In this document: positions 8,935-17,060 of the stretch, one piece after another
How positions within the stretch are numbered: the stretch's first letter is position 1
How the letters are laid out: each line of letters begins with the position of its first letter
Assembly: GCF_900187295.1 (NCBI RefSeq)
Contig: NZ_LT906473.1
Coordinates: 2,356,001-2,420,000 of the forward strand
Source of the DNA: Corynebacterium cystitidis
Lineage (GTDB): Bacteria > Actinomycetota > Actinomycetes > Mycobacteriales > Mycobacteriaceae
DNA length: 64,000 bases
Direction: 5' to 3'
Made by a program: the position numbers and the translations under genes
The notes under the pieces: model-generated
Seen by the model: only the letters and a program-made list of their open reading frames with translations
Told to the model about the DNA's origin: nothing
Databases searched by the model: none

Positions 8935-9600
8935 TTACCTGTTTGTCTGCTCATCAAGAAGTTCATTCACCGGCCCCCGCATCTCAGTATTAGCCTGCTG
9001 GATGCCTTCCAACATGTTCTTCACAGACGTTAACACCCCAGTCAGCTCAGCCGCTCCCGACTTCCACTGATAAATAAAATCCTGGTACTGATCCGACTCC
9101 GTACCCTCCCACGATTCACGAAGCGACTCCACCGATAAATCAATCGCCTCCAGTGTTTGATAAATCGCAGTCTGAATATTTCCAATCTCAGTCTGATACG
9201 TATCCGCCGCTGAATCACGAAACGCATACACGTCCGTCTCTCCTACAGCCATCCCCGCACGCGGGCCTTGACCATGCGCCAACACCCACAAATTATCCGC
9301 TGCTGGCTTAATCTCATCAGCAACCTTGAAGTCAAAATCCTGAACATGATCAACAATTTTCGTCGTCACCTCGGACAACACACTCACGTTCTCAATCAGA
9401 TTCTGTCGTGATTGCTTCCACTCATCATAAAACCGTTGAAGAGCACGCCTGACATTCTCACCAGAATTAGGCACAACATCTGCCCCATACAGCGGTTCAG
9501 CACCTGCCTCCGCCGCCACTAAATCAGTGTGAACGGTATCTAACGACGACGCCACGGCCCGCATCTGCGCCAACGGAACTCGAATATGATCGCTATACAT
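8935..9600 (-). CDS. WXG100/ESAT-6-like protein of the toxin cassette
   Basis: 221 residues, all helical in character, no signal peptide. Residues 164-166 are WEG inside LRESWEGTESDQYQDFIYQW, the helix-turn-helix WXG signature of type VII secretion substrates; the first half looks like a second helical hairpin without WXG. It lies 50 bases upstream of the RHS toxin start and three bases downstream of the 233-residue gene. Known WXG/LXG partners bind the N-terminal helical domain of large toxins and target them to the type VII (ESX) machinery. No ESX ATPase or membrane genes are in the window, so the secretion route is inferred. Confidence 0.7.
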   Translation of the reverse strand: MYSDHIRVPLAQMRAVASSLDTVHTDLVAAEAGAEPLYGADVVPNSGENVRRALQRFYDEWKQSRQNLIENVSVLSEVTTKIVDHVQDFDFKVADEIKPAADNLWVLAHGQGPRAGMAVGETDVYAFRDSAADTYQTEIGNIQTAIYQTLEAIDLSVESLRESWEGTESDQYQDFIYQWKSGAAELTGVLTSVKNMLEGIQQANTEMRGPVNELLDEQTNR

Positions 9601-9603
9601 TAC

Positions 9604-10305
9604 TTACCCCTGCTCCTGCCCATCTGGAATAACAACCGTGGCAGAATCCTGCCCGAATGTACTAGCCACATCATCGACAGTGTAACCTGCAGAATCACCA
9701 AAGATCCCCACACTATCCACAACACGAATCACAATATCTTTCACACTGTCTTTAGTGTCTTCACTTGGAGCTGATGCCGTCACAATAAGCATCCACGACG
9801 TACCAGGAATCGGTAGGAAACCCTGATACACAAACACCGCACGACGATCAGTCACAGGCCCTGCCTGCTCAACAGACTCAACAAGAACCCAGCCCATACC
9901 ACCCGGGGTTGACCGCTCCTCGACATGTTGACCACTAAACGCCTTCTTCACAGCCCCCAGGGAAGCCAACCGTGGTGACGCATCAGCCCACCGGAAAACT
10001 AGCGACGTCGCCGCAATCAACGGCCCATCAATCACACCGCCTTTCAACAACACAGCAACCGCTTGAGCTTTCTGGGCAGCCAACACAGTCTCAGTCAGAA
10101 TTAATCCTGCCTGACGCTTCTGCGCAGCAGACATCCGATACCCCGGCACTAAACTATCAACACTGCGATCAATCCTGCCACGCCACGTCTGCGGATGAAT
10201 ATCAAGCACGAAAAACGTCGGAGGCAGCTCCATAGTCCACATAAACGGCGGTCGCGGAACCCCCGAATCATACTCAACAGCCACCTCGGTCGATGAACCT
10301 GCCAT
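9604..10305 (-). CDS. Hypothetical protein, possible Mog1/PsbP-like chaperone of the RHS toxin
   Basis: 233 residues, first gene of the toxin cassette, ATG at 10305 with AGGGG just upstream. No membrane helix or signal peptide. The pattern of a proline/tryptophan-rich N-terminus (PRPPFMWTMELPPTFFVLDI), a central helical region and a C-terminal sheet with a final amphipathic helix resembles Mog1/PsbP-like proteins. The EagR (DUF1795) chaperones, which hold the transmembrane stretches of RHS effectors in type VI systems, have that fold. The neighbouring toxin has such a hydrophobic stretch. This is a fold-level guess; no conserved motif proves it. Confidence 0.5.
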   Translation of the reverse strand: MAGSSTEVAVEYDSGVPRPPFMWTMELPPTFFVLDIHPQTWRGRIDRSVDSLVPGYRMSAAQKRQAGLILTETVLAAQKAQAVAVLLKGGVIDGPLIAATSLVFRWADASPRLASLGAVKKAFSGQHVEERSTPGGMGWVLVESVEQAGPVTDRRAVFVYQGFLPIPGTSWMLIVTASAPSEDTKDSVKDIVIRVVDSVGIFGDSAGYTVDDVASTFGQDSATVVIPDGQEQG

Positions 10306-10324
10306 ACCCCTAAACCCTTACTAA

Positions 10325-10338
10325 AACTATTAATAGTT
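10325..10338. promoter_or_regulatory. Perfect 14-bp palindrome upstream of the toxin cassette
   Basis: AACTATTAATAGTT is a perfect palindrome 20 bases before the first gene of the toxin cassette. It lies where the promoter or transcription start is expected, in AT-rich sequence unlike the surrounding region, and is a candidate operator for a dimeric repressor. The rest of 10306-10451 shows no gene. Confidence 0.4.
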
Positions 10339-10451
10339 ACTCACAGCACACTAGGGATATATCAAGATAACCAATCACGCCCGCCAAAGAGGTACTACGT
10401 TGATAAGGACATAGCGCTTAGGACGGAACTTATCTTGGAGCGGAGCTGGTC

Positions 10452-10820
10452 TTAGAGGGGGCCAGCCCGTGAGGTCGCTTCCGCCAACGGCACAGTCAGC
10501 GTAACGATTACATCCCCTTCTGCCTGTTCACAGTAAGAAAGAGTGGCGTTGTTAAGCTCTGCTGTCTCGCGCGCTGTGGCGCATGGGTCGTGCCCGTAAT
10601 ACAGCGCGGTAGCTGCTGACACCGCTGCAAGATCCGCAGCCACCTGAACACGGTGCGAGCCCACCACCTGCCCCACAGCACCAGCGACCACCAGCAGCAG
10701 TGCTGTCACAGCCGTGATGATTCCGGCCGAGGCCACAGTAGCGGAGCCGGAATCGTCGGCAAGCACCCTGCGCAACCGAAGCAAGCTGGGCGAACAACCC
10801 GGGGCTGGTCGCCGTCTCAT
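10452..10820 (-). CDS. TadE-like pseudopilin/secreted protein (Rv3654c family)
   Basis: 122 residues; one N-terminal membrane helix (ASAGIITAVTALLLVVAGAV) preceded by the processing-site-like DDSGSATVAS, then a small extracytoplasmic domain. This is the layout of the last gene of the actinobacterial tad locus (Rv3654c type), whose members are minor pilus or secreted components. The ATG overlaps the stop of the upstream TadE gene by one base (TGATG), showing translational coupling. The last gene of the operon 10452-15019. Confidence 0.75.
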   Translation of the reverse strand: MRRRPAPGCSPSLLRLRRVLADDSGSATVASAGIITAVTALLLVVAGAVGQVVGSHRVQVAADLAAVSAATALYYGHDPCATARETAELNNATLSYCEQAEGDVIVTLTVPLAEATSRAGPL

Positions 10821-11161
10821 CAGCGGTACTCCACTGGGTACGAGGCGGTCGCTTCGGCAGTGCCGATCGCCGCTGGCACACGCGCGGTGACCACGACGAT
10901 GCCACCGGACTCGCTGACCGTGACAGTGGCGGTGCCGGGGTCAAAGTCCACCCCTATCGCATGGGCTCGGGCGGCAGCCCCAGCAGTGTCGATCGCGCTG
11001 ATGTGGGCAGCCATGGTGGCAATCGCTGCCACAATGCCCGCGGCCACCACCATGAGTGTGGCCAGCGATAACGCAGCCTCGATAGTGACGGACCCGCGGT
11101 CATTGCCCAGGATGCGCGCCACAGTGCCCCATGGTCTCCTGCGCAGTCTGGTGGGCACCAT
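10820..11161 (-). CDS. TadE-like minor pilin
   Basis: 113 residues. A short basic N-terminus is followed by GSVTIEAALSLATLMVVAAG, a type IV pilin-like cleavage and helix region (Glu at the usual position after the processing site) typical of TadE proteins, then a beta-rich domain. TadE-like proteins are membrane pseudopilins of Flp pili. The start codon overlaps the stop of the upstream Flp/DUF4244 gene (TAATG), so expression is coupled. Corresponds to Rv3655c in the mycobacterial order. Confidence 0.8.
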   Translation of the reverse strand: MVPTRLRRRPWGTVARILGNDRGSVTIEAALSLATLMVVAAGIVAAIATMAAHISAIDTAGAAARAHAIGVDFDPGTATVTVSESGGIVVVTARVPAAIGTAEATASYPVEYR

Positions 11162-11391
11162 TATGCGCCCGGCGAGTTGCTCAGCGCGTCGGTAATAATG
11201 CCCTCAATGGCATCGACCACGCCGTCGCCATTGATCACCATATACAGCACGGCTGCAAGCGCTGCCGCTGCCAGTGAGCCCATGGCGTATTCAATCGTGG
11301 ACATTCCCCGATCGTTACTGGTCAGGTCATGGAAACGAGCGTGGAAATTGGTGTAGAAGCGGACGTAGGTGCGGGTAAGAAAGGTGTTCAT
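11161..11391 (-). CDS. DUF4244 Flp-type major pilin
   Basis: 76 residues. The core is DRGMSTIEYAMGSLAAAALA: a Gly before the processing site, Glu at position +5 and a single hydrophobic helix, as in Flp pilins; this size and layout define DUF4244 (Rv3656c). The pilin would be cleaved by a prepilin peptidase and polymerised by the TadA/B/C machinery encoded upstream. The short basic leader (about 30 residues) is longer than in most Flp pilins. No prepilin peptidase gene lies in the window. Confidence 0.8.
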   Translation of the reverse strand: MNTFLTRTYVRFYTNFHARFHDLTSNDRGMSTIEYAMGSLAAAALAAVLYMVINGDGVVDAIEGIITDALSNSPGA

Positions 11392-11416
11392 CGTTGTTCT
11401 CCTTAACTAAGAGTTG

Positions 11417-12019
11417 TTAGTACGTAGGTAGTAGTTCAGATCCCAGGCTGATCACCACAGGGGCAAGGCCTAAGACGAAGAAGGCGGGTAAGAAACACAG
11501 CGCAAGCGGGATGGAGATCATCACACCAGCGCGTTCAGCGCGTGCGGTGGAATTGTCCACGCACTCGGCGCGCAAGGCAGTAGCGATTCGCTCGCAGCCC
11601 TGCGCCAGCCCAGCACCGGTAGTGCTGGATAACACGACCACACCGGCCACATCCGACAGGCCAGGAATCTCAGCAGTGTGCGCCCAGGCTCGTTCGGGTT
11701 CTACCCCGAGTGAGGTCAAGGCACTCACGGTGGACCAGGCCTCGCCCAGTGCTGTTGGTGCACTTGAGGAAGAATGTGGTTGATGTGTTGCCGACACCGC
11801 AGCAATAGCCGTGGCCACTGGTTGCCCCGCTGTTAAGCAGGCAGCGAACAGGTCGATGTCAGCGGCAATGGCTAACAAGTCCCAGGGCCCATCGCGCGGT
11901 GTCTTTCCACGGGTACGCGGTGAACCACCGCCGGTTCCGCCTGCAGCACCGGCAAGTCGCCCGGCAGGATTCGGGGCGGTGAGAAGCAGCAGCCCAACAA
12001 GAAGAAGAGTAAGTGTCAT
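11417..12019 (-). CDS. tadC: TadC-like inner-membrane platform protein (type II secretion F family)
   Basis: 200 residues from ATG at 12019; this start overlaps the stop of the upstream tadB gene (ATGA). Contains an N-terminal membrane segment, a cytoplasmic helical domain with the F-domain pattern (ALTSLGVEPERAWAHTAEIP), and two C-terminal membrane helices. The T2SSF domain forms the membrane platform contacted by the TadA ATPase during pilus assembly. Shorter than classical TadC, as is usual in actinobacteria. Corresponds to Rv3657c. Confidence 0.85.
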   Translation of the reverse strand: MTLTLLLVGLLLLTAPNPAGRLAGAAGGTGGGSPRTRGKTPRDGPWDLLAIAADIDLFAACLTAGQPVATAIAAVSATHQPHSSSSAPTALGEAWSTVSALTSLGVEPERAWAHTAEIPGLSDVAGVVVLSSTTGAGLAQGCERIATALRAECVDNSTARAERAGVMISIPLALCFLPAFFVLGLAPVVISLGSELLPTY

Positions 12020-12795
12020 GATGCTGCCCTCGTCACGATCACATGGGAGATCACGATGCCCGCACACGTCAGCACAGTTCCGACGAGCAGCAGCACCCCT
12101 CCGAGGGCTGTGGTGGTAAGAAACCCAACCGGATTAGCCCCCATCAACGCACCCATTCCAATCCCAGCGACAGGAAGAACCGCCAATACCAGCGCGGTGG
12201 ACTGGGGCCCTGCCAGCGACGACTGTGTAGCAGCCCGATGCCGTTGAGCAGAATCGATTCTGTCGCGGGATTTTTCCAGCAATGTGGCCAGCGGAATGCC
12301 GTGGCGTTCGGCTAGGGCCCACGCATGGCCCACGTGGCGCAGCTCAGCATGATCCGATTCCAGGAACACTGCCGCCCCCGAGCTGCCCTGGCGCACATGT
12401 GCCGCAGCACGCGTTACTGCGCGTTGCACGGTGGGAGCAGTAGTCGTCGATAAGCGCGATGCTGCATGCTGGCAGGCATGTGCGATGGTGGCGCCAGCAC
12501 GCAGGTCGGCCAGCATGTGTCCGATGAAGTCGGCGATCATGGCCTGTTCGCGTGCGCGCTGGGAGCGCTGGTGGCGGTCGTTGAACACCCACAATACCGT
12601 CATGGCAGCCAGGGTGAAAGATACCGTGACCAGTATTTTGTCTGTTGCTACCGCAGCCAGCGCAGCAAGGATTGCACCTGCGGTGATCAGGTGCCGGGAG
12701 GACAAATTACGCTGCGCCGTAAGGATTCGCGTGGCCGGAGAGCCCGGCGCGATCAGCAGGCCCGCAGCCGCAAGTAAAGCGGTCATGCCAGTCAT
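12016..12795 (-). CDS. tadB: TadB-like inner-membrane platform protein
   Basis: 259 residues from ATG at 12795, overlapping the tadA stop (ATGA). Two N-terminal membrane segments, a central T2SSF-type cytoplasmic domain (FIGHMLADLRAGATIAHACQ … GIPLATLLEKSRDRI) and two C-terminal membrane helices. Partner of TadC in the platform of the Flp pilus machine. Corresponds to Rv3658c. A longer frame to 12867 exists but overlaps tadA heavily and has no ribosome site. Confidence 0.85.
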   Translation of the reverse strand: MTGMTALLAAAGLLIAPGSPATRILTAQRNLSSRHLITAGAILAALAAVATDKILVTVSFTLAAMTVLWVFNDRHQRSQRAREQAMIADFIGHMLADLRAGATIAHACQHAASRLSTTTAPTVQRAVTRAAAHVRQGSSGAAVFLESDHAELRHVGHAWALAERHGIPLATLLEKSRDRIDSAQRHRAATQSSLAGPQSTALVLAVLPVAGIGMGALMGANPVGFLTTTALGGVLLLVGTVLTCAGIVISHVIVTRAAS

Positions 12796-13955
12796 GTGGT
12801 GCTCACCCCTGCCATACGGCACAGTTCGTCGAAGCCCTCGCCCGGGCCGTCCGCGGCAGACCAACAAGCAGAGGCGACCACGGGGTTGCCGTGCAGCAGT
12901 CCGATCTGGTGCAAGACACGGACACCGTCGGTGCCGCGCTTCATCACCAGCACCACATTGACCGCCGCCGCCAGCTGCGAATGCAGCGCAGTAGGTTCCA
13001 ATCCGCCCAATGCTCCGAGCGCTTCGATCCGCGCGGGGACTTCCGCCAGGGTGTTCGCATGGATCGTTCCTGCGCCACCTTCGTGGCCGGTATTGAGCGC
13101 AGCCAGCAGGTCCACAATTTCCCCGCCACGGATCTCGCCGACCACGATGCGGTCTGGGCGCATGCGCAGCGATTGTTTCAGCAGGTCACTCATCGTGATC
13201 GCACCACTTCCTTCCGTGTTGGCACCGCGCGTGGTCAGGTTCACCACGTGCGGGTGGTCGGGCGCAAGTTCCACGGTGTCTTCCAGCGCGATGATGCGTT
13301 CGTGCGCAGGTACTTCCGCCAGCAGCGCGCCCAGGAGCGTGGTTTTTCCTGACCCGGTCCCGCCGACCACGAGGAATGACGCGTGACGACGAACGATGCC
13401 GCGCAACACGTCTGCCACCTGTGCGGGAAGAGTGCCACGGTTGACAAGCTCTGCAAGCGTGGTCGCCGAGTGGCGCAAAACGCGTAGCGAGATGCAGGTG
13501 CCTTGGGAGGCAGGTGGTGCAAGCACCGCGTGGATCCGCACCAAGGTGCCATCCGGGCGGGTGATGTGGCCATCTAGAAAAGGTTGGGCATCATCAAGCC
13601 TGCGGCCACACGCAGTGGCCAAACGCGTGGCAAGTCTGCGGACCTCGTCATCGTTGGTAAAACACACGTCAGCTACTTCGAGCCCGCCGCCGGAATCAAC
13701 AAAAACCTGGTCGGGGCCGTTGACACAAATGTCGGTGACCTGTGGGCGGGCCACAAGTGCCTCGAGCGGGCCGAGGCCGTGCGTGGAGTTGCGCACAATA
13801 CGCATCGTCTCAAGCACATCGACATCACTGATCACCATGGCTTCCTCCCGGATAATCCGAGCCAATTCGGCAGCATCGGTGGTCGGGGAAGCGGAGTCGG
13901 CGTCGTCGGCAAGCCTGCGCTGGATTCGCTCAAGTACTTCTGGGGTGACCGTCAT
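12792..13955 (-). CDS. tadA: TadA/CpaF-type secretion ATPase
   Basis: 387 residues from ATG at 13955 (overlaps the ssd stop by ATGA). Cytosolic hexameric ATPase of the type II/IV secretion superfamily that powers pilin assembly. Walker A is VVGGTGSGKTTLLGALL, the Asp box and Walker B follow (RIIALEDTVEL, RPDRIVVGEIRGGE), and the His box region is GHEGGAGTIHANT. All key residues are present, so the enzyme should be active. Corresponds to Rv3659c. Confidence 0.92.
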   Translation of the reverse strand: MTVTPEVLERIQRRLADDADSASPTTDAAELARIIREEAMVISDVDVLETMRIVRNSTHGLGPLEALVARPQVTDICVNGPDQVFVDSGGGLEVADVCFTNDDEVRRLATRLATACGRRLDDAQPFLDGHITRPDGTLVRIHAVLAPPASQGTCISLRVLRHSATTLAELVNRGTLPAQVADVLRGIVRRHASFLVVGGTGSGKTTLLGALLAEVPAHERIIALEDTVELAPDHPHVVNLTTRGANTEGSGAITMSDLLKQSLRMRPDRIVVGEIRGGEIVDLLAALNTGHEGGAGTIHANTLAEVPARIEALGALGGLEPTALHSQLAAAVNVVLVMKRGTDGVRVLHQIGLLHGNPVVASACWSAADGPGEGFDELCRMAGVSTT

Positions 13956-15019
13956 AGCAGCCCCACCGCCTTCCACACCTTGTTGGCCGCCAACGCCAAC
14001 CCGCGCGGCAAGCGCTGCGGAAGGCCAGCAGTTTCCAGAGTGCGAGTAAGCCTCGAGATATGTGGAAGCTCGGTGATCACGTCGGCACGCGCAATCTTTT
14101 CCAGCTCCTTAGCCGCGATTCCGGACCAGCTGCGGTGCCTCAATACCAGCCCCACCTGCAGGCTCACGGAACGGCATTCGGCGACGATGCGGGCGGCAGC
14201 TGCGGCAGCACGCACTTCCGCCGGCACCACAATCACCACCGAGGTGCTGCGCGCCGGGATCATGTGCGCTGGGGCGTCCACCACGGTGACTCCGCTGGTG
14301 CTCAATGGTTGCAGCACAGCCTCAAGTTCATCTGCAGTGATGTGGAAAGGGTCGGCGACGGTGGTGCGGGTGCTGGTAAGAACCTTGATGTCATCGGCTG
14401 TGCCGGGTAGGGCTCGCCGGATGTCGCCGCGTAGGACGTCTCCATCCCCTACTGTGATTTCACCCCAGCGTGCTCCGGTCTGTTCCTCGATTCCCAGCAC
14501 TAAGTCGAGCCCGCCAGAGTAGCGGTGCGCATCAACCAGCGTGGGTGCGTGGGTGGGGCCAGCGGCCCGCGCGAGGGCAGCAGCGAAGGTCGATGTTCCC
14601 GCCCCACCGGCTGCGCCCAAGACCGTGAGCACGGTCGCTTCAGAAGAGCTCCCCGTGCCGGCGGCATGATCAGCGGTTGCCACTTTCCCAATCGCGGACA
14701 ACAACTCGCCGGCCTGCGCCGGCACGATGAACACTCCGCTCGCATGAACCTGCAGGGCAGCTTCGTAGTCAATCATGGCAGGATCAGCGGTGACAAAGTA
14801 CACCGCGTCACGTCGCGGTGGTGCGTTAACGGCAGCTGCAGTGGCGGCATCGATGACAACGGCGTGAGCGCGGGACCAGTGCTGCACTACTGTCGCAGGA
14901 TCGCACGTATCGACGATCGGCCTACCCGTTGCTGCGGCGAGGTGCAGTGCCTCGGGGTGCAACGTTGGGTCCTCGACGGCCACCACCATGGGTGCGTGAG
15001 TAGGTTTTGTTGGTCTCAT
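13952..15019 (-). CDS. ssd: Ssd/CpaE-like septum-site or pilus-positioning protein
   Basis: 355 residues from ATG at 15019 (the frame extends nine codons further to another ATG). The N-terminal half is receiver-like; the C-terminal half is a MinD/ParA-type P-loop domain (TVLGAAGGAGTSTFAAALAR) with a deviant Walker A, as in CpaE and mycobacterial Ssd (Rv3660c). Family members place Flp pili or influence septation. First gene of the tad operon, all six following genes being on the same strand with overlaps or very short gaps. Confidence 0.8.
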   Translation of the reverse strand: MRPTKPTHAPMVVAVEDPTLHPEALHLAAATGRPIVDTCDPATVVQHWSRAHAVVIDAATAAAVNAPPRRDAVYFVTADPAMIDYEAALQVHASGVFIVPAQAGELLSAIGKVATADHAAGTGSSSEATVLTVLGAAGGAGTSTFAAALARAAGPTHAPTLVDAHRYSGGLDLVLGIEEQTGARWGEITVGDGDVLRGDIRRALPGTADDIKVLTSTRTTVADPFHITADELEAVLQPLSTSGVTVVDAPAHMIPARSTSVVIVVPAEVRAAAAAARIVAECRSVSLQVGLVLRHRSWSGIAAKELEKIARADVITELPHISRLTRTLETAGLPQRLPRGLALAANKVWKAVGLL

Positions 15020-15125
15020 GTCTGTGATGATGGCCCACCGACACAAGGTTTACGCAGCATGTTTTCTTCCTGTGGATAACTCGCCACGTTCGCTGACACA
15101 TCACCGTATTTTTGTGGATAACCCA

Positions 15126-15137
15126 TCGTCGTTAAGC
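15126..15137 (-). repeat. Copy of the GCTTAACGACGA repeat, intergenic
   Basis: Reverse-strand copy of the 12-mer that recurs through the window, located between the divergent ssd and DUF937 genes. See the finding on this repeat for all copies. Confidence 0.6.
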
Positions 15138-15219
15138 CCTGTCATGACATAGCGTGAACCGGACGCCGGGAACGCAGACGTTTCGACTCACCGCGCCACC
15201 CCAGAATATGCTTAAGCGC

Positions 15220-15789
15220 ATGACCATCAATATCAAAGATCTCTTGTCCAAACTCCCCTACGACGACCTCGCCAAGAAAACTGGCGAAAACCCACAGAAG
15301 GTACGCACCACAGCGGAGGGTATCCTCAATTCACTCCTGCTGGGCATGGGCGCCAACGCCGAAGACCCAGCTGGCCGCGAATCGCTGGCAAACGCAGTGA
15401 AGGACCACGACCCGCAGCTGGTTGAAGGCGAAGTCAACGTTGACGACATTGACACCAACGATGGCGAAAAAATTGCCACCCACATCTTCGGCCAGAACAA
15501 AGACCAGGTCACCCAGCAGCTTGGAGGTGCCCTCGGCGATTCCAACCTCGTGCGCCAGCTGCTGCCACTACTTGCACCACTAGCCCTGTCATGGTTGTCC
15601 AACCGTATGCAGCAGAGTGATTCTCCGCAGGGTGGCATGTTGCAGCAGATTCTGCAGCAGGTCACCGGTGGCCATCATCAGACGGCCACAGGGGAATCGG
15701 CCCCAGAGCAGCCAGCAGCTGCCCAAAAGGACGTCGGCTCAATGCTGAAAGATGTTCTTGGTGGCCTACTCGGTGGTGGGCGTCGCTAG
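15220..15789 (+). CDS. DUF937 family protein
   Basis: 189 residues from ATG at 15220 (an ATG four codons upstream is also possible). Begins MTINIKDLLSKLPYDDLAKK and contains the helical DUF937 fold: a first helix pair, then HIFGQNKDQVTQQLGGALG, a hydrophobic LLPLLAPLALSWLSN helix, and a Gly-rich tail (GGLLGGGRR). Members are small proteins of unknown function; there is no catalytic motif. Transcribed alone, divergent from ssd. Confidence 0.75.
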   Translation: MTINIKDLLSKLPYDDLAKKTGENPQKVRTTAEGILNSLLLGMGANAEDPAGRESLANAVKDHDPQLVEGEVNVDDIDTNDGEKIATHIFGQNKDQVTQQLGGALGDSNLVRQLLPLLAPLALSWLSNRMQQSDSPQGGMLQQILQQVTGGHHQTATGESAPEQPAAAQKDVGSMLKDVLGGLLGGGRR

Positions 15790-15834
15790 AGTTCAGACCT
15801 TGCCGGTCCGAATTTTTCTGAACTGAAAATTAGA

Positions 15835-15900
15835 GACGGCCCGCGCCTCGGGGGGTGTGCGCGGGCCGTCAAGTAACCCGGCCTCGGGGGGCGAGCCGGG
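15835..15900 (+). terminator. Two adjacent GC hairpins after the DUF937 gene
   Basis: First hairpin: 12-bp perfect stem, GACGGCCCGCGC at 15835-15846 with GCGCGGGCCGTC at 15859-15870. Second: CCCGGC at 15877-15882 with GCCGGG at 15895-15900. Both loops begin CTCGGGGGG. Neither has a T-run, so a rho-independent terminator of the U-less actinobacterial type is likely. The rest of 15790-16131 (342 bases) holds no gene that I can support; it must include the promoter of the HAD phosphatase gene. Confidence 0.55.
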
Positions 15901-16131
15901 GCAGGCCACACTGTATATCGGGGCCTTGCACCAACGATTATGGCATAGGTGACGGAAAATTGACAAGACGGATTTCGCACAAATCTACGAAAATGTATCT
16001 GCAAGCCTTCAAGCTGCGGTTATGCACGAGTGTCACCTATGTAGGTACAAACACGACGCTAGCCCCAACCTCCCCAACATTCACACCTGTCACTTAACTT
16101 TTCGGTGGCGAGTAGGACTAGGATATGGCAC

Positions 16132-16959
16132 ATGCACCAGAACAACGTCGCCTCACCCGCGCCTGAGGTGCGGCCCGTCGCCGCGTTTTTCGACCTCGAC
16201 AAAACCATCATCGCTACCTCCTCTGCTTTCGCCTTCGGCCGCGAGTTCATGAACAACGGACTGATCTCCAAGCAAGAAGCATTCGAAATGTATTTGGCCA
16301 AAACCTCGTACATGTTTGGTGGTATGTCTAGCTCAGAGATGGACTCCACCCGAGATCAACTAAGCCAACTCGTGTCTGGCTGGTCCGTCGACGAGGTCCG
16401 CCGCATCACCAACGAGACGATGCACACCGTGGTTACCCCCGCGATCTACACCGAGGCGCGCGAACTCATCGCGTTCCACAAGGCAGCAGGCCACCAGGTG
16501 GTCATAATCTCCGCTTCCGCCATCCAGCTCGTCGAGCCAATCGCTAAGGAACTAGGGATTAAGCACGTCGTTGCCACCGAACTGGAGGTAAAAGAGGGCA
16601 AGTTCACCGGGAACATCACCCGCTACCTCAAAGGGGACGCCAAAGCTGACGCGATCATCGAACTTGGCCAGCGCTACAACCTCGATTTGGACAACAGCTA
16701 CGCCTACTCTGATTCTGCAACCGATATTCCAATGTTGGCCCAGGTAGGAAACCCCGTGGCAGTAAACCCGGACCGCGCGATGAAAAAGCACGCCCTTGAG
16801 CACGGCTGGAGCATCGCTACCTTCAAAAACCCCGAGCCCCTTTTCCACACCCCCTCTGCGAAAGAAGTCTCAATCGGTGCTGGTGTGATTGCGGGTATCG
16901 CCGCCCTCACCGTCGGCGGGGTCTGGGTGGCGCAGCGTCGCCGCAACGATACGGCGTAA
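16132..16959 (+). CDS. HAD-IB family phosphatase (SerB-like, Rv3661 type)
   Basis: 275 residues from ATG at 16132. HAD motif I is FFDLDKTIIATSS, motif II serine lies in VVIISASAIQL, the motif III lysine in the KGDAKADAI region, and motif IV acidic residues in YAYSDSATDIPML, so the phosphatase is intact. A hydrophobic C-terminal helix (IGAGVIAGIAALTVGGVWVA) followed by QRRRND should anchor it to the membrane. Family members are annotated as phosphoserine phosphatase-like hydrolases; the substrate is unknown. It sits beside the ssd-tad block, as Rv3661 does. Confidence 0.85.
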   Translation: MHQNNVASPAPEVRPVAAFFDLDKTIIATSSAFAFGREFMNNGLISKQEAFEMYLAKTSYMFGGMSSSEMDSTRDQLSQLVSGWSVDEVRRITNETMHTVVTPAIYTEARELIAFHKAAGHQVVIISASAIQLVEPIAKELGIKHVVATELEVKEGKFTGNITRYLKGDAKADAIIELGQRYNLDLDNSYAYSDSATDIPMLAQVGNPVAVNPDRAMKKHALEHGWSIATFKNPEPLFHTPSAKEVSIGAGVIAGIAALTVGGVWVAQRRRNDTA

Positions 16960-17060
16960 TCGTTGCCTGATTACAGGCTCATAGTGGTGGGAATACAACA
17001 GTGCCGGCAGACCTGCCTCCGTGTAGCCCCGCCAGCCCTCAACCATGCTGAGGATGGCAG

